From positions 4,860,675 to 4,924,674 of the forward strand of contig NW_020312894.1 in assembly GCF_003265705.1 (NCBI RefSeq): 64,000 bases of DNA, read 5' to 3'. Under the pieces are notes generated by a model that made no database searches, had not been told where the DNA came from, and was given only the letters and a program-made list of their open reading frames with translations. Source of the stretch: Callorhinus ursinus (lineage: Eukaryota; Chordata; Mammalia; Carnivora; Otariidae). Position 1 is the first letter of the stretch. Every line of letters begins with the position of its first letter. The translations under genes and the position numbers were made by a program. Positions 1 through 13,300 of this stretch are shown here, piece by piece.

Positions 1-778
1 AGGGGACACCTGAGAGGCTCCACGGGGCAGGTGATGGTGGAACTGGGCCAGAAGAGGGGTGCGGTCTTGGGGAGCAGAACGGGGAGTAAGTTTAGGAAGT
101 GCAGCCCCGATGAGAAAAGGCACTTTACTCGAAGGTGCGAGTCATGACTGTGTCATTGTGGGAGCAAAATACAAGAAAATGTAAAACAATGGGATTTTTC
201 TATGATTAAGCTATTCCGCCAACACTTCGGATTTCGTAGTAATTATGAACCTTGCATATAGAAAAATTTCAATTAGCACATGCCTGGGGAATGGGAGATA
301 CTGGTTAATTAAGGAACCCTTTAGGGTTCAGTTCTAACCAAAAACCTCACTGCAGTATATCAGCATGTCTCCTCACCTTCGTCAAGGGTACGGTATTCCA
401 GGAGCATAGTAAGAGCACCTTAGAGGCCCGCGGATGCTGGGTTAGGAAGGCTCATGATGAAAGCTGTCCACGGGACACGCGTTTCACTTGGCATTTTGGG
501 GGCAAGCATCAGACAGTAACCCACTAGTCAACTTGTGTTTGAGAATATGGTGCGAGAAAGAAATACCTACTTGCCCTGTGGTGTGGTAACTTCTCTGGGC
601 CTCGGATTCCAAGTGAGCAACATCCACCTGATAGAAAGTTCTCAGTGAACAGAAACTATTTTTACGTTTTGTGCCTCCACACTTCTGCATGATCTGCCCG
701 CCAGGCTCTCTGACTTTCTGTATTTCTGTGCTCTGCGCCGGGCAGCTGCTGACTTCCTTTAGGCCAGAGCCCCTCCCC

Positions 779-1059
779 ATACACACACGTGCACACTCCT
801 AGTAACACACGTACACACACACTCACAGAAACACGTACTCCTACACGCACCATCCTACACGCACACTCCTATACACACACTCTCCTACTAACACATTCCT
901 ACACACACTCAAACATACATACACACTCTCACATACTCCTAAACATAGTGACACTCCCACACACACACATACACACTCATACTCCTACACAATCCTACAC
1001 ACTGGTACACAACATAGTAACATATTCCCACACGCACACCCATACATACACATACAAAC

Positions 1060-1090
<31 letters not shown>
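779..1090. repeat. CA-rich compound microsatellite
   Basis: About 300 nt of imperfect CA repeats, broken by TCCTA, CATA and similar units, end in a pure (AC)14 tract at 1063-1090. The irregular spacing suggests an old expanded tract with point changes and one young uninterrupted end. Confidence 0.93.
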
Positions 1091-1095
<5 letters not shown>

Positions 1096-2469
1096 TTTTC
1101 TCTGCCTGGGAGTCTCCCCACGTCCTTCCTGCTTCATAGACGGTAACCTCCAGTCCTGAGCTCAGCTCTGGTGAGGCTCCTCAGGGAAGCCTGCCCCCCA
1201 CCCCACCCCACCCCCGGTTTCCCGGTCCGGTGTGGCTCCGCATCCCTTGCTCCGGAGGCCTCCTGTGCTCATCCGTGGCACGTGGCTCTGGGGAACGTAG
1301 CGCACTAAGTGGGAGTCGGCCTCGTCTGCTAGCAGGAAGCTCTGTCCTTCACGACGGGCAGACCAGGGGTTCACCAGCATGTTCCAGTGGCCCCAGCCAC
1401 ACGACGTGGCCAGCCAGCTGTCTGTGAGGTGACATTTTCAAACCCACAGGCTGTTTATTAAAGGAAGGGTGGCGGGGGAGACGGAGGCAAAAACAGGAGC
1501 CAAGAGCAGGGAGCCACAGACCGGGGCTGAGTCAGAGGGCCCTGTTTGCCAGCTTGTCTGCGTCGCTATGACTCCGACGTGCTGGGACCGCGACTCTTGC
1601 CCTGACCAGTGAGCCGTGGCATTAGCCCTGCAGGAACAGCCCTCATACGTAGAGAAGGGGACCCCCTGAGCCCCCACCCACATCTGATCAGTCTTCTGTC
1701 TGGCCACCGGAGCAGGAGCTCCATCCTGGGAGAGAACGTGCCAGCAAGTCCCGGGGGTGGGAGCCCGTGGTGAGTGCGCTCGTCCCAGGGAAGAGGTGTC
1801 CTGTCGGGAGGTAGAGCAAGGCTGTCCGGCGTCTGCGTGTGTCTGGAATTTATCACTACCCGGAGGGGCTGAGGAAGAAAGGAAGGGAAGGCTCCCTCAA
1901 TCCTACACACAAGTCAGGACAGGGAACCTGGGACTCAACCGCCCGGCACTCACCGGGTGGAGGCTCCCCAGGTTGTCACGGAGGGACTACCTTGCAGATG
2001 TCAACTCCATAAAGCAAAGGCTACCTCTTCGCTAAAAATGAGTCAAGATACGTGGCTGGGATACTATTTAGGAGTTTCCTCTAGAGGAGCCTCTGAATCG
2101 TCTTCCTGGACAGAGTTCCAGCCCCCCCTCCCCCGGATTCCGGTGCCGTGCAGAGAGACCAGGCCTCCGAGGGCATGGTCATGGTCCTCCCTGTCTTGGG
2201 CCTCCAGCACTGGCACATGAGCATCCAGTAATCTGTAAATTGGGAGTTCATGAATGTTGGTCTTTACAAAGGAACAGAATGCCCGTGACTTGTTCACACG
2301 AACCCCCTCCTCATGTCTCCATCATGATTTCATACGAATGAAAGATCTATTTGGTATGTTTATTGGGCCCTACAGAGGGCCCTGCTGTTGGGCAGAATCA
2401 GCCTCATGCTCACCAACCCACTCTGTAAGCTGGTGAGTCCCAAAGTTTCCCGGACGAGGGGTTTAAACA

Positions 2470-3180
2470 GCCATCAATGATGATCTTCTATAAAGTATCG
2501 AAGGGAAGTATTTCTAATCTGAATAACAAAGGGTTGGGTGTCTTGTGATAAAAAAGAATCACAATAAATCAACGAGAAAAAGTCAAGTGACTTTTTGGAA
2601 ATGGATAAAAAATTTGGAAGCTGGATAAAAAATCCGAATTGGCGAGTCACAGATAAAATACAAGAAATAAAAGTGTGAAAAGACGCTCGACCCACTGGGA
2701 GTTAAGGAAATGCAAGTTGAAATGTACGACTTTTTTGCTTCTAGGTTTTGCAAAAACTAAGAGGTTTGCTCATATCCAGGGTTAGCAAACAGGCACCAGC
2801 TGCACCACCAGCAGTAAATGAGTTAGGCCATCTTCTGGCAATTCGGCACTTACTATTTATAATTAAGATGATATAGATTAAAATGTGTATAGCCCAGAAA
2901 CTCCACCCCTAGGAAGCTCTCCTCGAGAAGTACTTGGTACCCGAGAGCAAACGCACACGCGTGCAGGTGTTTTCGTCCTGACACTGGAGGATGCAAGCCA
3001 ATGTCCATGATGGAGGAATGACCATCAGAGTTTGTGAGGTTTGGAGAATATGAAGTAGCCCTTTAAAGGCAGCTGAGGAAGCTGCATATGTGTGGACATG
3101 GCCAGATGCTAAGACAGAACGTTGAACAAAATGGCGATTCACACAACGGCACAGAGGGGACATGTTTCATCACTTCTAAG
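2470..3180 (+). repeat. Old LINE-1 3'-end fragment (L1M type)
   Basis: The segment reads like the degenerate L1 3' region: GTGAAAAGACGCTCGACCC near 2676, AAGGAAATGCAAGTTGAAAT near 2704, GCAAAAACTAAGAGGTTTG near 2751, and GTCCATGATGGAGG near 3002. It is heavily diverged and has no open frame. The class call is from memory of L1 consensus phrases. Confidence 0.65.
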
Positions 3181-4390
3181 ATGCAAAGTTTTCATATATT
3201 AATTCTCTAGGGTTCAGATGTATCTCACCCTTGAGTCCTTCAGTGCTCGGAAATGCCGTGTAGCCTGGTAGAAGGCATACACTGCCTTCCTAATCCACGC
3301 CATTGAATCCTAGACAGGTGCTAAGCTCCTTCGGCCCTTGACCAACCTGCTCGCTAACCTGCAAGTCTGTCCGAGGTCATTAGCATGTGAAGTCATGTCT
3401 GAATGTTTCCATTTGATGGGGGGGGGGGGCTGCCCCTGTGGCTGGCCTGGTGTTTCTGCCTTTTCTGAGGCTGTGGTCTCGGTCAGATTGGTTCAGTTAC
3501 CTGGTCCCCGGTTGTCTGGCTGACGCCCATTCTTGCCCCTACCACCCCTCTCGCAAACCTCCCCTGTCTGCACCTACACTTGTCGAGTCCCTTTATCGCA
3601 GGTCCTGCTGACCTAGAGCCGATGAGGGACATGCAGGCAGACAGACCCGTAAGGAACACCCAATAATTAAATGGTCCATAGGAGCAAATAGCATTTCATA
3701 GCAGCTGATATTTGGGGGCGGGAGGAGGGGGAAAGGGATATAAAAGGTTATGAAATCATCCATTTTAGCAAGTATAACAAGCCTCATAAAATTTATTAAA
3801 TAAATACAAATAATAAGAAGCATATGTTTAAATTCCACGTTAGCCCTGGGATATCGGAAAGAAGACGTCAGTGTGTGGGTCCGGGAAGGAAGTGAAGGTG
3901 GAGGGGTGCAGAGAGAGATCTGGGGATGACCAGAGACATATGAATGTGCAGAGGGAGCTCTGACAGGGTTTCAGATTTTAGGAGACAAAGCAGTGTTGGA
4001 AGGTCTTTCCGATTCCACCTGGCCGTGGACTTTAAGCATTCTCTCATCTTCCTTGGGGACTCTGAGAAGCCACTGCTCAGAGCACAGATCCCTGTTTGGA
4101 CTTTAGTAGGAGCACAGGCTCCCAGAAGGGCGAGTTACTCTGTGCCGCACACGCGGGTCACGCCTTCCGAAGAGCCGCTGGGAGCTGGGGCCAACCCCCG
4201 GCCACCATGCCCAGTGTCCGGGCTGTTTCCCTGCCAGGGCTGAGCTAGATGTTAGAAGTCCTAAATTAATTGTCTACATAAATCAATGTCTACCTCCTAA
4301 TGAATGTCTTGTCTAAAAGGATGCACAGTTCGAATGCAATGAAGAGATTTCATGGAAGAAAGAGACACAGGCTGGAAGTCAAAGTAAAGA

Positions 4391-4396
4391 TTTATC
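4391..4396 (-). terminator. Candidate distal polyadenylation signal, GATAAA variant
   Basis: The minus strand reads GATAAA, then about 25 nt later CTGTGTCTCTTTCTTCC, a plausible GU/U-rich downstream element. It coincides with the lower edge of the AT-rich block. Confidence 0.35.
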
Positions 4397-5905
4397 CTTG
4401 CATCAGAATGTTTTAGATCTTGCAATTTGCATATACAAAGAATTCAGCAACATTCACTGGCATTATAATCAGAGCAAGATCAAATTATAGATGTAATAAA
4501 AGAAAATATGATAGTTGAAACGGGGAATACATACATATATTATAAAGATTGCACATAAATTAAACACAACTGAGTTAAACAAAATTATCAGTAATCATAC
4601 ATTTTAAAAATAACATGGGCATGTCTCGGAATGCTGAACAGACATGTCAGGCTCATTTTAAAAAAGTTTTTAAAAACACATAAAAATACCTTTTAAAACA
4701 CTGGTATGCATTCTTCATTCGTCTAGCACGTGGAGAGAGACAGTAAAGTGAGTCACACAGTGACCGTACAGCTTGCCGATCAGAATGGTAGGCTCCTAAT
4801 CGCTATTTGGCATTTGAATGCAACCGCATGCAACATACAAAAACGTGAAGGGAAGGACGACGTTGCCGGTGCCGTCAGCGTGGTTCGGTTTGTTATGTGC
4901 AATGGACCTACTTTGACCAAGGGGGAAGAGGTCAGCCTTCTGGCTGGCACAGCCAGGGCGGCCAGTCCCCAAGTGCCCAAAGGGACTGTTTGGACTGGAG
5001 GGGGCCTTGGACTGGGGGCAGGGGGCCGGGCAGAGGCCATGAGGCTACAATTCCCAGGCCTCCAGAAAGGCCAGTGTCTCCAAGGGACAGTGGCTTCTGC
5101 TTGTCTCCAGAAGGGGCGGGGCTACAGCAGGTGCAAGGATGCCTGCAGTGGGCGCAGGAGACAGAAGAACACACACACGGGGCACTTTCCCAAGGGTACC
5201 CCGGATAAGGCTGATCTTAATATCCATCCAAGAGATGCCAGGTAGGCCACTAAAAGGCCTGACAGATTCTAATGAGGGTTCCTAAATTAGACCCAAACCC
5301 ATGCCCTCAACTTTGACTTTAGTCACCTTCATCACAACTAGCCGGCTCGGTTTCCAAGGTTTGGTGCCGAATGAAACCTTGGTTCTCTCTCTTCTCCTTC
5401 AGTCAAAGAAAGGCTCTGGACTTGGGGTTTTAACAATGAAAACATACGGGACCAAGCTGGTGAGTCTTGCAAGGTTCCCTCCATTTTCCTCCTCGACCCC
5501 AGTGCATTCTCACTGTACTGGGAAGGAGAGAGGGATGCATTCAGCAGTGCGTGTGTAGCCCAGGGATGCGGCTGGCGGGGGGGTGGGGGTGGCAGCAGTC
5601 ACAAGTGCCCTTCCTGCCGGCCTTCCCTCTTGCCCCGGGGGCGGGGCTCAGAGGAGCAGCCGAGGCTTGATTCCTGCGAGGCTACTATCAGCATGTAACC
5701 AGCCCCGGGTTTGCATTGTGCACACCAGGGACGCACACAGGATGAACAGTGCAATAGGAGGGTACAATCACTTCTCAGTGGAAATGTCAAATAAGGCCTT
5801 TATATTTCTTTTAAAAAGCAAAAAAAAAAAATAAAATAAATGTACCCCAAATGCACATGTTAAATGCTTTTAGTAAGTCAGAGCAGGTGTCTTTTTTTTT
5901 TTCTT

Positions 5906-5911
5906 TTTATT
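5906..5911 (-). terminator. Candidate polyadenylation signal AATAAA
   Basis: The plus strand reads TTTATT, giving AATAAA followed on the minus strand by AAGAAA and a long A run from 5900 down. That genomic A run could also cause internal priming in cDNA. Confidence 0.3.
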
Positions 5912-6128
5912 GTGCTCATCTGCTCATCTGCTACCGAATGGCCACAGAAAGATCACTGTCCTTAAACTTTTCTACATTCATCCTTCCTCCCCCGCTTTTT
6001 TGTTTTTGCCCCACTAACCAATCCTGTCTGGCAGTGAGATCGTTATTACCCAGGGTCAAAGGTCTCAGTAGTATTTCCATTCAAAAATAAGTTAGCCTTT
6101 AGATTTAAGGATTTCTCTCTCTTTTTCT

Positions 6129-6134
6129 TTTATT
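6129..6134 (-). terminator. Candidate proximal polyadenylation signal AATAAA
   Basis: The plus strand reads TTTATT, giving AATAAA about 1.1 kb downstream of the stop codon in the presumed 3' UTR. It is a canonical hexamer in a T-rich setting; its use is unproven. Confidence 0.35.
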
Positions 6135-7225
6135 TAAATATTGGGGAGTGGGACTTCTAAAAAAAACATATAAATCTAGATTTTAAGATTTCTTTTCCTA
6201 CAAACAATCTTAGCTTTTACAAGATTTTTTTTCTTTTAAATACCAAAATGCTTCTCAGAAAGTTTAAAGCGTAATTGCTTGTGGTTTTCTCCCCAAGTGC
6301 GTGCTCCCTGCAGTTGTGCGTGTCGGATATTCGGCTTTATCTGAACGTTAGGACTGGGGAGTGGTTGGTGTTGAGCCTCTAGGATAGCTCAAGACCAGCT
6401 GGGCGGCGGGGTCAGAATGGGAGGCGAGGGTGAGAAAGGCAGTTGGTCATCTGCGTCAAACGCCAGACGGACGGACAGCAAGGGGCTACGGGGGAGCAGA
6501 GCCCGCGAGCTGGTTTGGCTGTGCTCAAAGCCGTGGGCGAACCCTGCGCCCAGCGCCTACATCTCCCCTCTTCTAGCCAAGGCAGCAAGGACCCAGCCTT
6601 GAGTAAATGCACGTTTAAGTCTCACTCTACAGCCACCAACGACGCTAACGTGTTTTATACCTGCATTCAGGCTGTAGAGTCTTTGATTTTTAAAATGTAA
6701 AAATCAACCACATGAGTTGCAACGGAGGATTTTACAGAGTTCTCTGTTTACAGTGCATCCTCATGAACATTTTACCTTCCACAAAATGCCACTGCTCGGG
6801 GCTGTAAAATCAGTGTCAGGAAAGAGAATTTTCAACTGATTTTTGAGTCCTTGACCGCTTTCTTAAGAGCGGGCTTTGTGTTTACTCTCCTGAATAAGAA
6901 CACATTGCATATTAAGGTTTTTAACATTTAGAGGTGCTGCATGTGTGAAATTCAATGATGTGATGAATCTGATGCAAAATTAAAATAATTACTGATATTA
7001 GCAGAAATACATTTTATGGGATATTACTTGACCTTAATACATTATTCCAGTTTTTAAAAGGGGTATTTAAGATTTAATGACTTTATAGCAGGCGGCCTTT
7101 AAAGCATAACAAAATATATACAAAGAAATTAGGATGGGTATTAATGTCAACTATGAAATAAATTAACATGATTTTTATAAAATATACTGACCATTAAATT
7201 AAAAAATATTTTAAGGCAGGAATTT

Positions 7226-7300
7226 TCATTTGAAATTAGCATAATCAGAAAATATATCAATAAAATCTTGTACCACTTTGTAGCAGAATTCATACTGTTC
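7226..7300 (-). CDS. PTPRE: PTPRE last coding exon and stop codon (residues 678-701)
   Basis: The exon encodes [20 protein letters not shown] and then ANFK, with TGA at 7228-7226. Tyr697 in SDYANF corresponds to the C-terminal tyrosine (Tyr695 in mouse) whose phosphorylation binds Grb2. The acceptor has a near-pure T tract ending TTTCAG. The exon continues into the 3' UTR. Confidence 0.96.
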   Translation of the reverse strand, partial: EQYEFCYKVVQDFIDIFSDYANFK

Positions 7301-10300
7301 CTGAAAAAAAAAAAAGAAGACGTTAAAGTGATATTTTAAAAAAATCCATTAATTTAATTAGGAGAAACATTTAAAAAGAAGACAAAAAACAGTGTGACCG
7401 GTTACAACACTTACTTTTTGGGCACTTCCAAATAAAGCTGGATTTTTGTTGTTTTTGTTATTGTTGTTTTTTTAAGATTTTATTTATTTGAGAGAGAGAG
7501 AAAGGGAGAGAGCCAGCAGGGTGGGGGAGGGGCAGAAGGAGAGAATCTCAAGCAGTCTCCCCACTGAGTGCAGAGCCCGACTCAGGACTCCATCCCAGGA
7601 CCCTGAGATCATGGCCTGAGCCGAAACCAAGAGTCGGATGCTCAACCGACTGAGCCACCCAGGTGCCCCTAAAGCTGTTGTTTTATATAGAAAACATCAA
7701 TGTTTAGTTTCAACTTGGCGTATTTTAGGATAGTCTGAGTAAAAGGTCTTCAATTTTCATATTTAAACTGGAAAACAGGTTATTCTTGAAATGACAATGA
7801 GAAAAGTCAGAATACTGAACTTCAGATAAACCTCACAATGAACAAAGAAGTAATCTGTGGAAGTTTAAAAAGATGAACCTCTAGGCTATTTTTAAACCTC
7901 AGTTTACTCTAAAAAGGGGACGTTGTTTTATATAAATCTTACTAGCATTCAGAAGAATATTGCCTTCTCTCTGCTTAAGGCACTTAACTCATTAAAACAC
8001 GGCTGCACATCATCTGACGCTTGTCCTCCTCGGGGTTCCTGGAGGGGGTAAGGCTGGGAGCCAGGGTGGTGCGTGGATAGAGGGGCGGCCACACAGGGCC
8101 CGTGGTGTCTGCCAATAGTGGGCACTCCATGGGAAGACACGTAAAAGATGGAGCCAACAGCAGTTGCCAGAGATTTTGGAAAACTGTGTGCATGACAATC
8201 AGTGGGCAGATGGGGAGTGGATCCCAAAGTTTTGAGTAACAACAGACCGCAGCTAACCTGCCTCTCAAGTAACAGGGTCTGGTTACTTGCAGACCCTGGT
8301 ACATTGCTGGCTGAGTGGCGCATGGCAGTTGGGCCCTCGAGTGAGGGGCCTGGGAAGCCGGAGAGACCCAGTGTGGCCCCCAGCCCCTCCCGTATTTGGA
8401 AGGTACTTCAGCCACACTTCAAAGTGGCTCCAATCAGGCAGGAGGTGGAGACGCCATTAATCACTCTCTGTTTTAGCAGCAAACACAAGAGCAAACCACG
8501 ACCCAGGCACACTGTGTCTTGAGTCCAAGTCACTGGTGGTCAGGGATCAATGGCACGTATTTAGGCAATTTATCGGGATGACATGGACCACACCTCAGGT
8601 CACAGACATTTCCGATCAAGGCACAAAGCTCCCAGAAAAAAACAAAAAAACACACTTTTAGCCTTGGAATGCCAGTTGCCCTAAAGCCTATCTCAGGAGT
8701 CTTGCAGAGTGGCCAGCAATTTGCTGACTTTCAAAGTCAGGTTAAACGGTGTCACCGGAACAGAGAGCACAGACGTGAGCTAAATGGCGCCCAGGGCAGC
8801 TTCCCGGGGAGGGGTGTGGCGAGAGGCAGCAGTGGGAGGAGCAGAGCTGAATCCGGGGGCGTTCCGATGGAGAGGCTCTTGGAGATGGGACACAATGGGC
8901 CAGACCAGATGAATTTATGAGCGCTGAGGTCCCTTCAAAACCAAGGAAGTGTTTGTATGCTGAGCCAGACAAGGGGGCCTCCTTGGGCCAGGCACTGGTG
9001 GGGCCCCTGTCAGACCTACATAAAGCCAATGTGCACATCGACTAAAGGCAGGGGTCATCACCCCATTTTCCACAGATAAGGAACTAAAGTCCAGAAAGTG
9101 GAAGGAGCTTGTTTGAGGTCGCAGAGCCACGATGGGGGCCAGCCGTGCATTTGGGATGACAGCCTGAAGCCCGAGCATCAAAGGAACACCATGGCTTAGC
9201 TTTTATATTTAACTGGGGGCCAGGCAGGACGAAAGCCACAACCTCTGCCTGCGGAAGCCTGTAGTGGACTTAAGAACAGTCAGGAAAGAAGCTGAAAGAG
9301 TCTGGCTCAGAATTAAAAAAGGAATTTTGGCGGGTGTTCCTATTCATTATCATTATTTTGATCTAGAAAATCCTCCATGGAGGGGTCTCCCTCTGTTTTT
9401 TCCATGCCCAAAGTCGTTCATGTTTGTGATGCCCCTAGGAGGTATTAGCTATCAGGAGGCAGGCACAACTTTTAGAAGGACCTCTCTAGCATCTTCCAGA
9501 GCTCTAGCAAGAAGGACTGTCTGTGCTGGGATCAGGGCTCTAAGGAGAGCAGAGGGCCCCTCGCACCATCTCCTTTCTGCTCTCAGTCAACGGCCCAGCC
9601 CCAAGAGGGGTTGTGGGGCAAGGCGTGTGGGGAGCTGGCAGGCACCCCGTTTCCTTTACTCGTAGTGGCTCTCAAACCTGTCTGCACTTTGGGATCACAG
9701 GGAGGGCTTTAAATATGTCAATGCCTGCCTGGGTCCCACCCCCAGGAAGCGTAAAGGCAGCCTGGCAATGGAGGAATATGAGCTCTCTCCAGGCCGGGCT
9801 AGTGTGTCTTCAGGGTGAGATCCGTGCTCCCGCCCGGCCTGGGGGCGGGAGGCGAACCCCGCTCCACTCCAGTGATTCTAGCAGTTGGGCTCCCCCTGCG
9901 ATGGGAAGGTGGTGGAAGGCTCTCCTGCCACCTTCTATACTTGCTGGAGTCGGGATCCTGTTAGCCATGCAGAGTGAGTGGACAGGGAGGGCAAATGTAA
10001 AAACAGGAAGACCGGAGAGAAATGACGGGTTATAACAGTTTTTGAAATCGCACTTATTGGGGTAGAACAATCATCACCACGTTTGTGAGGAGGCACGGCT
10101 TCTGCAAACCAGAAAGTGTGTGGATCTGTCACAGGATGAAAGAGGACGGCGCCAGAATACGGTGGAAGAGTCACTCGGACACAGAAAGCTGGTATCATCA
10201 GGGCATCTGTCCAGGGGGTCTCACAGTCTAAAGCCACGAGTGCACCCCTCCTCCCGTGTCCTGCCCAGGGGACAGTCCCCAGCAGAGACAAGGAAGGAAC

Positions 10301-13300
10301 GGGGTCCATAAAACTTCACTGCAAAGAGTACCATGAGCGCTTTCCCTTGGGAAGCTCACCCTCCTCCCTCCCCACACACTCGAGCTCCTTGAATGAAACA
10401 GACATCAAATTCAACGTAAGACAATTCTTGACCCTTCTGGAAACGTCCCCATGGCTCCGTTTCTTACCAGGGTTTGCACCATATGTGGTCTCTGAAGTCG
10501 CAAACTCTTCACAGCTTGGAATACGTCTAAAAGGCCCTCAGCTTTTACTCGTTCCAGAATGTTGCTGAGCGCTATGAATGTACCTGTTCGCCCGGCTCCA
10601 GCACTGGGGAGGAAAAGCGCTTAATGCAGATAACCAAACGCACCCGTGGGGATGAGAAAGGGACAGCCCGCAGCTCAGCCCTACACATCAGCGCAAAGCC
10701 ATCATCACTGAAAGCGATCAAAGTTCGGGTTTCTAACGATCATCTATACTGAGCAAGAGTCAGCAAACATGAAATTCCTAAAACACTTGCCCAGTTGCAG
10801 CAGAAAGGTATCTCTTGAGTTGGATTGAGATCGGTTACAAACTTTCAAGCTAGGGCAACCATGTCCCCCCTGCCTGGTGTAGACCAGTGGTTCTCAGGGT
10901 GTGGTCCCCGGGACCAGCAGCATCAGCATCGCCTGGGGACTTGTCAGAAATGCAGACCCTCCTGGTTTGGGACTAGGGAGAGGTCATCTCTGTCTAGACT
11001 CTCCTTCTGTGCTTAGGGACCGCCTTCTGAGAGGTGCTGGAATAGCCAGCACAGTTCATAAGGTGTGAGGTTAAGGCAGGGGGCAGTCACTGCCAGTATA
11101 GACTAGATAAGGGACACCTCCCAGCAAAGAAGATCTGGGTCCACTCACCTTAAGATGATCATTTTCTTGACACACTGGATAAACCCTACAAGAGCAGAAC
11201 TCAGACACCCTCAGGAGAGCCAAGCGACCAGGCCTAAAGCGGGCAGGTCTGGCTGGCTTCTTCCAGAAAGCCCTCCAGGCCCAGAGGCCCGAGGGTGGGC
11301 TGATTCTAAGGCTCCTGACCTATTTCAACAACTGTCCCCACATCTGCCCTTGTGGGACCTTGTTCACCTTTGCCTCCCTGGTGCCCTCCATGTGCTAAAC
11401 TCCATCTGGGTCTGCGGAGGCAGAACACAAAGGAACTCTTTCTAGTTTATTCCAACTGACTTCTACAAAGCCCCCCCCAGGAACTGAAAACCTAGGCCAG
11501 TGCTCCACCTGCTGGCCAGGCCCGAAGGGAGCCGAGGCCGGTCCCAGGCAAAGAGTTCCAAACCCTCCAAAGTCAGCCAAGGCTCTGGCGGCTCCAAGGG
11601 GTGGGTGGGGCGGGGCCAATGGCAGTCACAACAAACTGTGGAAGTCACGTGTGGAAGAAGAAATAGAAGTGCAGCTTCAGAAGCAAATTAGCACTCTGAG
11701 AATGAAAATACCCCAGACTCCAGCTAGGGAGAGCTCTGGGGTGGCGGCCGGCCAGGGGTTGGCGTGACCAGAGCTGAGTCAGCGCGGAAGGGCCCTGAGC
11801 TGGCAGGTCTTTATTATTTGGCCAGATTCACCCTTTCACTTTTGCAACACTGCTTATCAAGGTCCTTGGTGGGGATGCCCCGCTGCCCGCAGGCATTCCC
11901 CACCGAGCACGTCCCTCCATTGGCCTCCCTGGCGCCTGACTTGGGAGCTGGGCTGAGAGGCTTGGGGCCAGGGTGGGGCTGCAGGTCTCTGGTAGCAGTC
12001 CCAGCCCGGACATCCTCGGGGGGCCTCCAGAAAGTCTGTCTGCCGTGAGGATGTGCTGTAGCATGACTTGGATCCCCGAGGACCCGGGAAGAGGACAGGG
12101 AGGGGTGGGCACATCTGCCAGGGCCAGAACCATCCATGCAAGCCGTTGAAGTTCGGGAGTGGGTCTGTCCGAGCTGTGCTCGGCAGGTTTTTGGAGGACT
12201 TCAAAAGCCTCATAGAGATGTGTGTTTGAGTCACTTCCTTGCTCCTCCTCCCACAACGTCTCCTGCGGGTATCTAAGATGACATTTACACACGTAAAGCT
12301 AGCTGTGCAAAGGAAAGTTAAAAGTAGAGTCTAGGGAAATGACGCAGCTGGGAGCAGCACCCTGGGCGTGGGGTCTGCATCTACCCCACCAGGAGTGGCG
12401 CCCCGGGCCCCGGGGCCGCTCACCTGCAGTGCACCGTGATGGGGTGGTTGCCCGTCTGTTGTTGCTGCTTCTGCACGGCCGCGATGAGGTCGATCATGCC
12501 TTTGCCCTCGGCCGGGATCCCAACCTCGGGCCAGCCGTGGAAGTGGAACTGGCGGACCATGCGGGTCTGCTCCTCCTGGTGGGCCAGGGGCTGCAGGCAG
12601 GAGAGGGCATTTCGGCTCACACAACCCTGACCACCCAGGACCTGGCCCCGGGCCCACCCACCGTCCCGGGAACCAGGGCCCAGGCTCGGGGTCCTCCTGG
12701 GGCCTTCACAGGCAGCACAGTCCCCCTGTGGCTGGCCTGAGGGTCCTGGCCAGGCTGTCTGTAGGCCGTGTGCACCCCAGAGCGGAAGGCGGCAGAATTT
12801 CCTTCTGAGAGGGAAGCAGGATATGCAGGGGATGGTCCCCGGGGCCCCCGGCAGGGCCCGCCGGACACATGAGGGATCCTGGCAGCTTCGCTTGAGAGAA
12901 CAGGAGCGTCTCCTTCTTAAGAAGCCAGGATCCCTCATGCCCGCCCCGCCCCCAGAGGCTCTGAAAAAGTCTGGAGAGGCCTCTGTGGCTCCATCCACAC
13001 ACCTTCTTCCTCCTGCCCCCCTGCCGCTGCCACTTCTCCTGAGCGGGGTGTTGGTGGCCGTGGAAGGCCTCTTGGAGTCGGTCACTCTGCTCCCCCACCC
13101 TCGTGCTCCAGCAAGGAGACACGTGACCACGGAGGTCCGAACGTTACAGGAGATCTGCCCCTTGATAACACGGCTCCCTGTTCACTGCACTGACCGCTGA
13201 TAGGAATGCACCAGTTCGAAAAGGCTGGAGGAACAGGACATTCCAGGACAATCGCAAGCAGACCCTGAGGGGCGCTGCAGGGCCTTCTGTCTACGAGAGC

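Larger units (their letters stand above)
1..4374. other. Probable intergenic sequence beyond the PTPRE 3' end
   Basis: No exon-like coding sequence was recognised. It holds a CA-rich microsatellite (779-1090), an L1 relic (2470-3180) and a 12-G run (3418-3429). In human the next gene on this side is MKI67, convergent with PTPRE; nothing of it is visible here. A minus-strand AATAAA at 1454-1459 and another at 3792-3797 have no attached gene I can support. Confidence 0.6.
4375..7225 (-). other. PTPRE: Presumed PTPRE 3' UTR (distal end uncertain)
   Basis: This is unspliced sequence following the stop codon. It is AT-rich at both ends with a GC-richer middle (about 4850-5720) and shows no recognisable repeat. 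Minus-strand AATAAA signals occur at 6129-6134 and 5906-5911. A GATAAA at 4391-4396 is followed by a GT/T-rich stretch, and base composition changes there. Another AATAAA lies at 3792-3797. I place the end near 4375 because human PTPRE is known for a 3' UTR of roughly 3 kb; any of the four could be used. Confidence 0.5.
7678..10467 (-). other. Rest of the last PTPRE intron
   Basis: The non-coding sequence contains a MIR-like piece (about 9045-9180) and a MER5-like piece (about 9663-9760). No exon, open frame of interest or RNA gene was recognised between 7678 and 10467 besides these. Confidence 0.6.

Noticed and set aside
789..1139. 116-codon frame rich in His and Thr
   Set aside because: It is a translation of the CA microsatellite.
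1454..1459. Minus-strand AATAAA as PTPRE transcript end
   Set aside because: It would need a 5.7-kb 3' UTR running through an L1 relic. Nearer signals are more plausible.
12591..13130. Long minus-strand open frame (236 codons) ending in the D2 exon
   Set aside because: Only the part below 12590 is coding. The rest crosses a good acceptor (CCTGCAG) and has no similarity to PTP sequence.
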